64,000 nt of DNA from Streptomyces maremycinicus. GTDB lineage: Bacteria > Actinomycetota > Actinomycetes > Streptomycetales > Streptomycetaceae. Positions 26,852 through 35,481 of this stretch are shown in pieces. The stretch covers positions 1 through 64,000 of the forward strand of contig NZ_BBYG01000011.1 in assembly GCF_001184025.1 (NCBI RefSeq). The letters run 5' to 3'. Positions within the stretch are counted from its first letter, which is position 1. Each line of letters opens with the position of its first letter. Both the position numbers and the translations under genes were made by a program. The notes beneath the pieces are model-generated. The model searched no databases. It had not been told where the DNA came from and was given only the letters and a program-made list of their open reading frames with translations.

Positions 26852-27606
26852 CGAGCCCTGGTGGCCGGCGCACGACTGCCGGCCGGGGAGGGCGGCATGG
26901 AGGCTGGGGTGGAGCTGGGCGCGGTTCGGCCTGCGGGGTGCTGGAGGGCGGTGCCGATGCCGAGCGCGTCGAGTTGCGGGCCGATCTCGCGCAGGGCGCG
27001 CGCCTGCGCTCTGGTGTCGTCGTTGTTGAGGCGGTAGATGCCGCTCTGCGGGTCCTGGACGAAGCCGTGGGCGACGAGGATCGCGCCGGCACGGTCGTCG
27101 ACGGGGGCGGTGGCGACGCTGCCGTCCGGCTGCCAGGTCAGGACGACCCGGTCCGGCTGGGAGGGCTGGATGCCGCCCAGGGCGTTGTGCCGGACCCGGG
27201 CGAGGGCGCTGTCGTAGCGGGCGAGCAGGTCGCCGGCTATCTGCTCGGCGCCCAGGAACGGGTCGTCCGCGAGGGCGATGCCGTTGGGCTCGGGGACGGC
27301 GCGAAATGCTTCGTCGGGCAGGGCGAGGGGGGCGACGGCGGCGATGAGGAATCCGTCGCGTTCGTCGTGCCGGTCCAGAAGGACGAGTTGGGCGCCGTCG
27401 GGGCGGCTCAGGACGGCTGCGTGCCGAAGCGGGTGCTCGGCGAGGGACGCGGCGACCAGGTCCAGGTCCCAGATGCGGTCGGCGAGTTCGGTGAGGTCGT
27501 CCTTGGCGTCGGCAGGGAGGTGAGTGCTGGTCCAGGTGTCGGGGAGTTCGCCGGCGAGGACGTCGGCGTACGAGGCGAGGCGCTCGGAGGTGTCGTAGTC
27601 GTGCAT
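26848..27606 (-). CDS. Protein with an AGF-type mini-domain
   Basis: A 252-aa protein starting MHDYDTSERLASYADVLAG. The N-terminal 150 residues are a mixed fold (AAVLSRPDGAQLVLLDRHDE). A mini-domain near residue 180 (GAILVAHGFVQDPQSGIYRL) resembles that in the neighbouring genes. A Pro/Arg tail ends the protein. The gene is coupled to the next by an ATGA overlap. Confidence 0.6.
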   Translation of the reverse strand: MHDYDTSERLASYADVLAGELPDTWTSTHLPADAKDDLTELADRIWDLDLVAASLAEHPLRHAAVLSRPDGAQLVLLDRHDERDGFLIAAVAPLALPDEAFRAVPEPNGIALADDPFLGAEQIAGDLLARYDSALARVRHNALGGIQPSQPDRVVLTWQPDGSVATAPVDDRAGAILVAHGFVQDPQSGIYRLNNDDTRAQARALREIGPQLDALGIGTALQHPAGRTAPSSTPASMPPSPAGSRAPATRAR

Positions 27607-27629
27607 GGTGTCCTTGGGCGAGGTGGGGG

Positions 27630-28325
27630 TCAGCGGCGCAGTCCGGCGGCCACCGGGTGCGGCGGGCCGGGGAGCGTGCGCGGCGGGGGCGGGCAGGCGC
27701 ACACGGCGGAGCGTTCGCGTTCGTTGGCGGTGACCTCCCCGGTGCAGTTGATGCGGCCCGGGTGTGGGGCGTGCCGGTCGGCGAGGGCGTTGCGGGTGTG
27801 GGCGAGGCCGGTGCGGATGATGTGGAGGTGCTCGTCGACGAGGTAGCGCAGCCGCCGGGCGGTGTAGGGGTCGGCCGCCTGGCCGAGCCCGTCGTGGAAG
27901 TCGGCGGTGGCGGTGAGTACTTCCTCCAGCGCGGCGAGGATGCCGTCGTGGGCGGCGGTCAGCTCGGTCAGCGCGTCGGCCGCCTCGTCCGTGGTGGTGG
28001 CGTTGCGCAGGCGCTCGGCGAGGTGAGCGACGGAGGAGCCCAGCGGCAGGTAACTGGCTGGTCGGGCGTCGGTGTCGAAGTCCGGGGCGCAGTCGACGTG
28101 TTATCCGGCGGCCCGCAGGCGGGCGACGGCGTCGGTGGCGAGACGGGACTCCTCGTCTTCGGCGAGGCCGGTGGGGACGCGGTGGTAGGTCTCGTGGAGG
28201 CGGACGACGGCGACGAAACCCGCACGCTGGAGAATGCTGTGTGCCTCGGAGTCACCGCCGCGGGCGAGGAGTTCGTCGGAGTGCGGGTCGCGGCGGATGT
28301 CCAGGAAGCGGCCGGTACGGGGCAA
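27630..28325 (-). pseudogene. Plasmid protein split by an in-frame TAA
   Basis: A TTG at 28325 follows TAGGAG and opens MPRTGRFLDIRRDPHSDELL, then the mini-domain HSILQRAGFVAVV with ETYHRVPTGL. The frame is stopped by TAA at 28103-28101 just after ARLRAAG, but continues in the same frame with HVDCAPDFDTDARPASYLPL and a helical region to 27630, ending near RTLPGPPHP. TAA is very rare in such DNA, and one base (TAC or TAT to TAA) would restore a 231-aa protein. The downstream piece has no start of its own, so I treat it as one broken gene. Confidence 0.7.
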
Positions 28326-28338
28326 GGAGACGTTTCTC

Positions 28339-29184
28339 CTACGGTGATCGGTGGGCGGTGTGCCGGACGGCGGGCAGTGCGGCGGCGACCCGGGGCTGGA
28401 CCAGACGTGCGGCGGTGCTGTCCAGGTCCTGCTGGATGGCATGGAGACGGCGGGCGATCAGCTCCAGGCGGTGGGCCGTGTCGGTGCCGCTGGCTCCGGG
28501 CTGGCGGGCGATCCGGTGCGCGGTGTGCTCGACCAGTCCGCGGACCGTTGCCAGCGGGCCGGCGTGCTCGTCGGCCAGCTGGGCCAGGACGCTCGCGAGC
28601 TGGGCCGATGCCGTGGGCGCGGTACGGATGGCGGGCTGCGTCGTGGGCCCGGCGCGGAGGGGGATCAGGTGGAGGTCCTGCTCGATGCGGCGCGCCTCGT
28701 CCGCAAGGCGCCGCAGGATGTCTGCGGGCGGGGCGTGCCACGCGCCGTCGAGGTGGATCAGGTTGGCGATCAGGTCGAGGCGTCCGGGCTGGGCCTGAAC
28801 GGCGATCCACCGGCAGCCGTGCTCCTTGCCGGGAATCTCGATACCGGCGGCTCGCGCGAGCCGGTGAGCGACCTCGGCCCACTCGGGGCCGGTCAGCTCC
28901 CGGTCGTCCGGATGGAGCCGGACGTCGATGTGGAGGATCGCCCGCCGGTCGTCGTCCGGGCTGGCGGCGAACGGTTGCTCCAGGTAAGGGACTTCGAGGT
29001 GCTCGGCCCACTGGACGGATGTCCAGGTCTTCTGTTCGTCGTCCAGGGTGTAGTAATCCAGGCCCGGCCAGTGGGCGACGATGGTGTGCTCGGTCAGGCC
29101 CTCGTTCGGGGAGACTGGCCGCCGCAGTGCCTCGGCGAGTGGGTCGTGCGGATTGTGGGTCCGCTCGTTGAGGCGGGGGATCAC
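28339..29184 (-). CDS. Relaxase-like protein lacking the histidine triad
   Basis: A 281-aa protein starting MIPRLNERTHNPHD. The middle (LHIDVRLHPDDRELTGPEW, then CRWIAVQAQPGRLDL) matches the layout of actinobacterial relaxase/mobilization nucleases, in which the segment after CRW-AV carries the metal-binding histidine motif (HxHx). Here that position reads RLDL, and the other His residues are absent too. The C-terminus is a long helical region. It may be a degenerate relaxase that still binds DNA or the real nuclease. The ATG overlaps the next gene (ATGA). Confidence 0.55.
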   Translation of the reverse strand: MIPRLNERTHNPHDPLAEALRRPVSPNEGLTEHTIVAHWPGLDYYTLDDEQKTWTSVQWAEHLEVPYLEQPFAASPDDDRRAILHIDVRLHPDDRELTGPEWAEVAHRLARAAGIEIPGKEHGCRWIAVQAQPGRLDLIANLIHLDGAWHAPPADILRRLADEARRIEQDLHLIPLRAGPTTQPAIRTAPTASAQLASVLAQLADEHAGPLATVRGLVEHTAHRIARQPGASGTDTAHRLELIARRLHAIQQDLDSTAARLVQPRVAAALPAVRHTAHRSP

Positions 29185-29606
29185 CGGCCGCTCCGGATGT
29201 CGGCGATGTGCACGAGCTGGCCCAGGGCGGTGGTGGTGTACCAGCCGCAGTCGATCAGCTCGTCGCGGCCGGAGAACCGCGCAAGGAGGGCGTCCTCCAT
29301 GGCCCGCAGGTAGATCAGGCAGTCCGGGCAGTGGCGCGAGAGGTGCACGAGGTAGCGGGGGTGGGCGGTGACGTAGGACTGGGCTCCACCGGTCGCGTCA
29401 CGCAACCGCCAGCCGTCCTCGTCGGTCGGGGTGTGCCAGGACGGGGCGACGACGCGCATCGCGTCTCCCCACAGTTCCCAGCCGGCCACCCCCTTCAGGA
29501 CGACGACGGTGTCACCGGTCTGGAAGTGCTCGTGTGTGATGTCCCGGTCGGGGGTGAGCGGGTCGGGCGTGGGAGCGAAGGCCGAAGTGGGCGGGGGCTG
29601 GGACAT
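29181..29606 (-). CDS. Hypothetical protein
   Basis: A 141-aa protein with a flexible Pro/Thr-rich start and a beta-rich core (FQTGDTVVVLKGVAGWELWG). It has a Cys pair in HCPDCLIYLRA that could bind metal. It is the first gene after the 29658-29684 element, so it may lead a transcript that continues through the relaxase-like gene. Function unknown. Confidence 0.55.
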   Translation of the reverse strand: MSQPPPTSAFAPTPDPLTPDRDITHEHFQTGDTVVVLKGVAGWELWGDAMRVVAPSWHTPTDEDGWRLRDATGGAQSYVTAHPRYLVHLSRHCPDCLIYLRAMEDALLARFSGRDELIDCGWYTTTALGQLVHIADIRSGR

Positions 29607-29657
29607 GGGTTCCTTCCACGCGATCGGTGGCGGGGTGGGAGGAACAATGGTCCGGAG

Positions 29658-29705
29658 AAACGCCGGTTTGGCTAACCGGCGTTTCCCGGCTATGTTCCCC
29701 CGCCG
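29658..29705 (+). promoter_or_regulatory. Conserved inverted-repeat element, copy 1
   Basis: The 27-base inverted repeat AAACGCCGGTT-TGGCT-AACCGGCGTTT (29658-29684) is followed by CGGCTATGTT. The same core and the same downstream motif recur, on the other strand, at 56601-56635. TTGGCT and TATGTT are 17 bases apart in both copies, like a -35/-10 pair, but the stem followed by T-rich bases on the minus strand would equally fit a terminator of the 29706-30260 gene. Confidence 0.55.
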
Positions 29706-30260
29706 TTAGCGGAACGGGTTCTCCGTCCCGCGGTCCGCCTCGGTGGCTGCGTTGAGCAGTTCGAGCACGTCGGTGCCCTCGGCGTCGCGCTGGTCGATCC
29801 ACCATCCGGCGGCGGTGATGGAGCGGGCCTTCTCCTCCAGCTCCGCCCAGTCCGCCTCGTCCCAACTCCCCTCCACCACCAGTGCGGTGTGCGCGGCCGT
29901 CATCAGCTGGTGGCGGGAGCGCTCGCCCCAGTCCAGGGCCTTGGCCGGGCCCTCCAGCGGCGGCATGTCGAACTGCCTTGCCCACGCGACGGCAGCCTCC
30001 TGCTCGGCGGCGCGCTTGGCCGCGAGCCACTCCTCCTTGGACTCCGTGTCGGCGTCGCGCGATGCCTTCCAGCAGTCGGAGCAGTCCTTAGCCGTGAGCC
30101 AACGGGCGAATCCGGCCCGCTTGTCGGCAGGACGACCGGACAGGTCATGAACCACCTGGTGGGAGCAGGCGTGCTGCACGGTCCAGTGCGTACTCACCCC
30201 CGGGGAATTCCGTTTGATGGGCGTTACGTTCGAGGTCGGGCTGTTGGTCTGGGGCTTCAA
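29706..30260 (-). CDS. Hypothetical zinc-ribbon-like protein
   Basis: A 184-aa protein with a TTG start behind AAAGG. The first 70 residues hold HACSHQVVHD and CSDCW, four Cys/His positions that could bind zinc. The rest is helical and acidic (KEEWLAAKRAAEQEAAVAWA, WDEADWAELEEKARS). Such proteins occur on many Streptomyces plasmids with no known role. A perfect palindrome lies upstream of its start. Confidence 0.6.
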   Translation of the reverse strand: MKPQTNSPTSNVTPIKRNSPGVSTHWTVQHACSHQVVHDLSGRPADKRAGFARWLTAKDCSDCWKASRDADTESKEEWLAAKRAAEQEAAVAWARQFDMPPLEGPAKALDWGERSRHQLMTAAHTALVVEGSWDEADWAELEEKARSITAAGWWIDQRDAEGTDVLELLNAATEADRGTENPFR

Positions 30261-30313
30261 ATCGAGTGCCTTTCGTTGGCGGTTGGGGTGGTGGCCTGCG
30301 TCGTTGGTGAGGG

Positions 30314-30332
30314 TCGTGCATCAGATGCACGA
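30314..30332. promoter_or_regulatory. 19-base palindrome, possible operator
   Basis: TCGTGCAT-CAG-ATGCACGA is a perfect inverted repeat with eight-base arms. It lies in the gap between the VWA gene and the 29706-30260 gene, about 55 bases before the TTG start of the latter, a position suitable for a repressor. No promoter hexamers can be assigned. Confidence 0.4.
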
Positions 30333-30405
30333 TTCATGCGGCGGACGGAGGTGGTCTGGAGTGCTTGGCGGTGGTCTCGGGGACGCTTCCGCTTTCTGCG
30401 TCGTC

Positions 30406-32205
30406 TCAGCGTGTCCTGCGGATGGCGTCTGTGGCCGCCGTGGCGATGGCGACGGGAGCGCTGGAGGGCTGGGGCAGGTGCAGCAAGGTGGTCCCCGGCA
30501 AGTGGTGGGACTTGGCGGTGAGGGTGAGTTGGAGTACGGCGCAGCCGGCGGTCGTGAGCTGCTTGACGCGGGTGACGGCAGAAGCGGTTTCGTCGCTGCC
30601 GTACCGGGCGTCGGTGACGATCACGAGGAGGCGGCCGGCGCCGGGGCGGCTGAGTTCGAGGCCATGGTCGAGTGCGTCGATGGCGTCGCCGAGGTTGTGG
30701 TGGCCGCCGGTGGCATCGAACGTCGTCACGCGCTCTGGTGCTCGGTGGGTGGGTCGGGTCAATGCGGTCAGGTGCCTGTCATAGGCGATGGTGGCGGTCA
30801 GGGAGTCGGGGTCGGTCAGGGCTGCTGCGCGTGCCACGATCCAGGCAGCGGACGCGACGGGCGCGCAGGCAGCACGCATGGAGCCGGACACGTCGACGGC
30901 GATACCCACACGCAGCGGCGGGGTGGGGGAGTTCCGGCGGCGGGTGTGGGTGAACGGTTCCGCGGTGGGGACCGACCCGGCCGCGCGCTGAGCGTCGCGG
31001 GCGAGGGCCGCGCGCATGTTGAGGCGGCCGGGCGGGGTGGGGCTGGTGGTCCGCTCCTCGGTCCGCTCGCGGTAGGCGGCGGCACGCAGGGCGCGGCTCA
31101 GGCGCGCGGCGGCACTCTGCTCAGCGGCGGTGGGCCTGCGGGTGCCGGTGACCGGGTTGCCGTAGGGCGCCGGTGTGCCGTCGGGGGTGACGGTGGTGCC
31201 ACGGGCGTTGAAGACCGACTTGGCGGTGGCGGCGGCTTTGCGCCGCTGGCCGGCCCGCTGGGCGCGGTCCTGAGCCTGCGCCTTGGACTGCGCGGCCATG
31301 GCGTTGGTCGCCGCGGCCTGTGCCGCGAGGTCGGCGGCGTCGGTGGCTGCCGTGCTGTCCATGACGACCCCCACGGCGCCGGACAGCAGATCGGTGAGGT
31401 TCTCCGGCACGGGCAGGGCGGGGGCCGCGGTGTCCAGAGCGTCGCACCATTTTTGAGCGTGCGCGAGCATGGTCGTGGCGTCGTGGTCGGCGCACTGGTG
31501 GGCTGCGGTCCAGATACGGGTGAGTGTGGCCAGCAGGTCTGCGCCCAGCACCTTTTCGCACAGATCGGCGACGGCCTGGGTCTCGCCGGCGTCCAGGATG
31601 CCGACGTCACGGCGGCCGAGGACCAGGGCCGCCACGGCGGCGGCGTGCTCGATGCCCTGGAGGGTGGGGTGGGCGATATCGGGCACGACCAGGGTTCGGG
31701 CACTGGTGCGCAGGTACGTGCGGTCCGTGGGCCGCGTGATCAGGTGTGCGCCTTCGACACGGCTCTCCTCCAGCAGGAGCGCGGCCTCGACGACACGGGG
31801 GTTCGCTCCGGGAGGCGCCGTCCAGTCGGAGTGGGCCGCGTGCGCGGCCTCGTGGACGAACACTCCCCAGGCGGCGGGATACCGCTCCTCGTCTCCCACG
31901 ATCCGCGGATGGATCTCGTAGGGCTGGAGCGGGGCGAACAGGCCGGCGTCGAACTCGACCTCGCCCAGCGTGGGGAAGAACGCGGCCGGTGCGCCGCTGC
32001 GCGTGCCGGGGCGGCAGGTGACGAGGAGGTCCTGGCGGCCGGAGAGGGCGACCAGCCGATCGCCGAGTTCGGCTCCCACCCGCAGCCACAAGTGCGGGGA
32101 GGAACGGGGTTGCGCGGGCGGGGCGCCGTCGTCATCCCAGCGCGCGAGGTCGGCGTCGTCGTCCCGCGTGGTGGCGGGGGACTGGACGTGGCGGTGGGCG
32201 CTCAT
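30406..32205 (-). CDS. VWA-domain protein with HExxH motif
   Basis: A 599-aa protein. An N-terminal domain contains HEAAHAAH at residues 118-125, a zinc-metalloprotease-like HExxH site. A Gln/Ala-rich helical linker follows, and the C-terminal 160 residues are a von Willebrand factor A domain with a complete MIDAS (DVSGSM at 438, TDAR later). The ATG overlaps the stop of the MoxR gene, the usual arrangement of MoxR/CobS ATPases with VWA partners, which assemble or activate other proteins. Why such a pair sits in a transfer cluster is unclear. Confidence 0.75.
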   Translation of the reverse strand: MSAHRHVQSPATTRDDDADLARWDDDGAPPAQPRSSPHLWLRVGAELGDRLVALSGRQDLLVTCRPGTRSGAPAAFFPTLGEVEFDAGLFAPLQPYEIHPRIVGDEERYPAAWGVFVHEAAHAAHSDWTAPPGANPRVVEAALLLEESRVEGAHLITRPTDRTYLRTSARTLVVPDIAHPTLQGIEHAAAVAALVLGRRDVGILDAGETQAVADLCEKVLGADLLATLTRIWTAAHQCADHDATTMLAHAQKWCDALDTAAPALPVPENLTDLLSGAVGVVMDSTAATDAADLAAQAAATNAMAAQSKAQAQDRAQRAGQRRKAAATAKSVFNARGTTVTPDGTPAPYGNPVTGTRRPTAAEQSAAARLSRALRAAAYRERTEERTTSPTPPGRLNMRAALARDAQRAAGSVPTAEPFTHTRRRNSPTPPLRVGIAVDVSGSMRAACAPVASAAWIVARAAALTDPDSLTATIAYDRHLTALTRPTHRAPERVTTFDATGGHHNLGDAIDALDHGLELSRPGAGRLLVIVTDARYGSDETASAVTRVKQLTTAGCAVLQLTLTAKSHHLPGTTLLHLPQPSSAPVAIATAATDAIRRTR

Positions 32206-33401
32206 CGCGAGCGGCCCCGGTGCGCGGAGCCGATGCTCGGGGGCTGCCGGACGGCCGAGGCAGGGAGCTGCTTGCCGAGGGTGAGGGGAGCGACCTCCTT
32301 GACGCCAACCGCCTTGATGACGGCGTCGGCGACGGCGTCGCGATCCTCCACAGGAGCGATGCCGACCAGGTTCGCGAGCGCGGCTTTGGTGCCGAGGACG
32401 GCCTCGGTCTTCTGGTAGCTGAGCAGTTCCCGCAGTTGGGGGGCCCAGCCCAGCTCGCCGAGTTCGACTTGGCGGGAGAGGTGTCGGGCGACCCGGACCA
32501 CCCGGGCATCGATCCGCAGCGCCAGGGCGAGGTCATAGTCCGTGCCGATCTGGATCTGCACGCTGAACCGGCTCGCGAGCGCCTCCGTCAACACCGCCCC
32601 GTGGACGCCGGGATTGTGGCCCGCCACCACGTAGAAGCCCGGCTCGGCCTTGATGGTCTCGCCCTTGTGGGCCTTGACCTGGATCTGCCGGCGCCCGTCC
32701 ATCGCGGGATACAGCGCCGCCAGGACCTTCGGTGAAATCAAGGTGGCATCGTCGATCAGCAGGGCGCGGCCCTCGGTCATCGCGGTGACCAGCGGACCGT
32801 ACTGGAAGACGTAGCCTCCCGCGTCGTCCTGTGTGTACTCGCCGATCAGGTCGCCGACCGTGGTGTCGCCGTCACCGGCGACGGTGAGCAGGTCCGGGAA
32901 CGCCGCCTCGACCAGACTCGTCTTGCCGGTGCCCGGAGGGCCGTAGAGCAGCACCGGCACGTCGGCGTCGCGCAGACGGTTCAGCGCCTCGACGTCGGGC
33001 AGATCGGCCAGCTCCCGGGGGTGGTAGAGCTGGCCCCCCGCGCGGCGGATCGGGCCGGTCTGTCTGGGCGTGGCTGCTGCGGGAGTGGTGCGGGCCGTGG
33101 CCGGCTGGGCGCGGGGAGAGTGGGTGCCTGGTGGGCTGATCACAGCGGTCTGCGCGGCTGCGGCGGTTTTCGCGTTCGCGCGGAACTTCGGTTGTCCGGT
33201 CCCGCTTTGGTCGGCCTCGCCGCGTCGCACCAGGGTGAGGGCGGCGTTACGGACGGCGCCGTGGGAGTGGCCCAGCTGCCTGGCCATGTCCCCGATGGTG
33301 AGCGTGTCCGCCGGCCGGTCGGCCAGCAACCGGGCCACCTTGGCCCGTAGTTCGCCGCCCTTGGTGCGCGCTGGACTGGTAGGCGGTCCGGGTGTGGTCA
33401 A
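32202..33401 (-). CDS. MoxR/CobS-type AAA ATPase with N-terminal HTH
   Basis: A 399-aa protein. A winged-helix region lies at about 30-65 (TIGDMARQLGHSHGAVRNAA). A disordered Ala/Thr linker comes before the AAA core: Walker A GPPGTGKT at 154-161, Walker B ALLIDDAT at 213-220, and AGHNPGVHG as sensor region. The winged helix in front is uncommon for MoxR. I place the start at a TTG at 33401, preceded by AAGGA six bases away, rather than the TTG at 33416, which has none. It is translationally coupled to the VWA partner. Confidence 0.75.
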   Translation of the reverse strand: MTTPGPPTSPARTKGGELRAKVARLLADRPADTLTIGDMARQLGHSHGAVRNAALTLVRRGEADQSGTGQPKFRANAKTAAAAQTAVISPPGTHSPRAQPATARTTPAAATPRQTGPIRRAGGQLYHPRELADLPDVEALNRLRDADVPVLLYGPPGTGKTSLVEAAFPDLLTVAGDGDTTVGDLIGEYTQDDAGGYVFQYGPLVTAMTEGRALLIDDATLISPKVLAALYPAMDGRRQIQVKAHKGETIKAEPGFYVVAGHNPGVHGAVLTEALASRFSVQIQIGTDYDLALALRIDARVVRVARHLSRQVELGELGWAPQLRELLSYQKTEAVLGTKAALANLVGIAPVEDRDAVADAVIKAVGVKEVAPLTLGKQLPASAVRQPPSIGSAHRGRSR

Positions 33402-33412
33402 ACGAGGATCCT

Positions 33413-33804
33413 TCAACAGGTGCGGGTGCGGGTGCGGGTGCGGGTGCGGGTGCGGGCGGGGTGGGCGATGCGCTGGAGAGGCTGACCGCTCTCGGAGCGG
33501 ATCACGGACTGTGCCGACATCGGCGACCGGGCCAACCGGGGCGTACCGTCGGCGCTCACCGGCCGACCGAGGGCTCGGTCCAGGGGCACCCGATGGCCGG
33601 CGACGAGCAGCTCGCCGGCTGCCGAGCAGGCCCGAGCGTCCGCTCCGTATCGGGTTCCGTCGCTCTGCAGGCGCAGCCTGGCGTCTCTTCGAAGCCGGCC
33701 TGGAGCAGGATCCGCCGGGCGGCGGCGTTGTAGCCGGTGGTGGTGATCTCGCCGGTGATGGTGTGCCGGATGGTCATGAACGGCTCTGCTGGTGCTTCGG
33801 GCAA
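33413..33804 (-). pseudogene. Mini-domain protein, frameshifted, with an Arg-Thr repeat tail
   Basis: Starts MPEAPAEPFMTIRHTITG and shows the repeated mini-domain ARRILLQAGFEE. Near 33680 the best coding signal shifts frame: the alternative frame continues ARLRLQSDGTRYGADARACS and VAGHRVPLDRALG, matching the rest of the domain. It runs into the GGTGCG repeats, which encode alternating Arg-Thr, and stops at 33413. The span is 392 bases, one short of a multiple of three. In the unshifted frame the protein ends at 33556. Confidence 0.55.
33419..33456. repeat. GGTGCG hexanucleotide tandem repeat
   Basis: About six copies of GGTGCG in a row. On the minus strand and in the shifted frame of the preceding gene they encode repeated Arg-Thr dipeptides near its C-terminus. 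They lie directly upstream of the MoxR start. Copy number could vary by slippage. Confidence 0.7.
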
Positions 33805-33814
33805 GGCGGGTCTC

Positions 33815-35008
33815 CTATCGGTGGTGGCGGGCGGGCGTGATGGCGCGGGGCGGCGGCGTGGGTGGTGCGGTGTCCACGGCCGGACGCGGGCGGACGCGCA
33901 GCACGGGGGTGCGGTGCGGCGGCAGGACGGCGACGGTCGCGCCGAGGTCCTCGGCTGCCTCCTCGACTTCGCGGGTGAGGAACTCGATCTGCCGGCCCAG
34001 CGCCGAGAGGCGGGCGGCGATCTGGCGGCCCTGCACGGTCTCCAGCGCGCTGGCGAACTGGCTGCTTGTTTCCAGGAGTTCCTGGAGACGGACCATCGGG
34101 CCCGGGGTGTAGCCGCGCTGGACGGCGCCGAGGAGAGCTTCGGAGGCGTCTCCTGCGGTCTGGCCTTCGACGACGTCGCGGATGAGTTCCTGCAGCGACA
34201 CCTCCGGGACCGGCGCCGGGCGGTTGAACCGGGAGACGTCCGCGCGCAGCACGCCAGGCGGGACCGGGGTGGGCAGTGCTTTTCCTGCCTCGTATTCGTG
34301 GGCGTAGTGTCCGATCACCTGCCAGCCCGGTGCGTCCGGGTCGCCTCGCAGCGCGACCAGCGTCGAGTCATCGTTCTCGATGAGGTGGGCGAGGGTGATC
34401 GGCTGCCCGTCGGCGGCGTACCACGACTCGGTCAGCTCCAGCTCGCCTCGCTTCTGCGCGGCCTGGGCCCTCTCGGTCCACATCCCCTGTTCTTCGTCGG
34501 TCAGCGGGGCTTTGTGGTGGTGGTGCTTGTTCTGGTCGGCGAGGTCGCTGGCGATGAAGCTGTGATCCGCCCAGGCGGCGAGGTGCGGCCATAGGGCCGA
34601 GTTCTGTGCGCGTTCGGCCGGGGAGCCGGGGGCGGCCGGCCGGTCGAGGGCCCGGCGGATCTCGGCGGCGGAGGCGGCCAGGCCGTCCAGCACGGCCCGC
34701 CACCCGGCAAGGTGCCGGGCGGGTGGCAGCTCGTCGAGCGCACGGCGGGCGGCGTCGAGCAGAGTGTCGGTGTGCGGGGCGAGGTGTGTGGTGAACGCCT
34801 CCACCGCCGCCCTGTTGCGGTGGGCTCGTGCGGCTGCCGCGGCGCCTGCGTGGACGGTGCGACCGTAGCGGTCGCATGTCATGTCGAGCGCGACCTCGCT
34901 CTCGCGGTCGATGACCGCCATCCGCAGCCGGAAGTTGCGTGCACCGTCCGTGAGTTCCGGTGTCACCGGGACGGAGCCGTCCGGGGTCGGATTCCTCGCG
35001 GGCGTCAT
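33815..35008 (-). CDS. Hypothetical helical protein
   Basis: A 397-aa protein starting MTPARNPTPDGSVPVTPELT. It is largely alpha-helical, with a His-rich patch (NKHHHHKAPL) and a coiled-coil region in the C-terminal third (LQELLETSSQFASALETVQG). The length, normal codon use and ATGA overlap with the upstream gene support a real gene. No known domain. A much longer open frame reaches 36382, but it crosses other genes and is not used. Confidence 0.6.
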   Translation of the reverse strand: MTPARNPTPDGSVPVTPELTDGARNFRLRMAVIDRESEVALDMTCDRYGRTVHAGAAAAARAHRNRAAVEAFTTHLAPHTDTLLDAARRALDELPPARHLAGWRAVLDGLAASAAEIRRALDRPAAPGSPAERAQNSALWPHLAAWADHSFIASDLADQNKHHHHKAPLTDEEQGMWTERAQAAQKRGELELTESWYAADGQPITLAHLIENDDSTLVALRGDPDAPGWQVIGHYAHEYEAGKALPTPVPPGVLRADVSRFNRPAPVPEVSLQELIRDVVEGQTAGDASEALLGAVQRGYTPGPMVRLQELLETSSQFASALETVQGRQIAARLSALGRQIEFLTREVEEAAEDLGATVAVLPPHRTPVLRVRPRPAVDTAPPTPPPRAITPARHHR

Positions 35009-35457
35009 CGGGACCGTCCACTGCCCGAGGCCGTCAGGTGGACGGTCGGTGCGTAGGTGGGCTTCGGCGGGATCGGTCGGGCCGAGGGCGGGGAGGTGGT
35101 GGGCGGTGTGGCGCGCTGCGTCGTTCGGCCGGCTGCTGCTTGGGCGAGACGGCTGCGGCGCTCCTGGAGCCCGTTCGGCCCGTCCGGGCGTGGTGGCCCG
35201 GCGGTGAGGGACGGGTCGGGGCGAATGTCGGCCTGCACGCTGTAGCCGAGGCTGCGCAGGTCGTGGACGGCTTGGCGGGTACGGCGCAGCCCATCGCGTT
35301 CCGGCTCGGTGAGCCGGTAGAGGCCCGGCGAAAAGGGGACGGGCTCGAACTGCTCGCGGACGAGGAACCACTCGGCCAGGTGAGGGGTGAAGCTCGGTGC
35401 AGCGGTGGCGACGAAACCGTGTTCGGGATGGGCACGGAAGCGGAAGTGGTCGGACAG
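35005..35457 (-). CDS. Mini-domain protein with a CTG start
   Basis: About 150 aa. The N-terminal part (HFRFRAHPEHGFVATAAPSF) and GLYRLTEPERDGLRRTRQAV followed by RSLGYSVQADI match the repeated mini-domain of this cluster. The tail is Pro/Thr/Arg rich. Before the first residue of the homologous region there is a stop codon and no ATG, GTG or TTG; the only candidate is CTG at 35457, preceded by AAGGG eight bases away. It overlaps the next gene by four bases. Confidence 0.55.
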   Translation of the reverse strand: MSDHFRFRAHPEHGFVATAAPSFTPHLAEWFLVREQFEPVPFSPGLYRLTEPERDGLRRTRQAVHDLRSLGYSVQADIRPDPSLTAGPPRPDGPNGLQERRSRLAQAAAGRTTQRATPPTTSPPSARPIPPKPTYAPTVHLTASGSGRSR

Positions 35458-35481
35458 AGAAGGATCCCTTCTTACTGCTGG

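Noticed and set aside
30214..32418. A plus-strand frame of 734 codons
   Set aside because: Antisense to the VWA gene and of similar low complexity.
33419..33456. CRISPR-like or iteron repeat
   Set aside because: The repeat is a short hexamer with no spacers; it is in coding frame.
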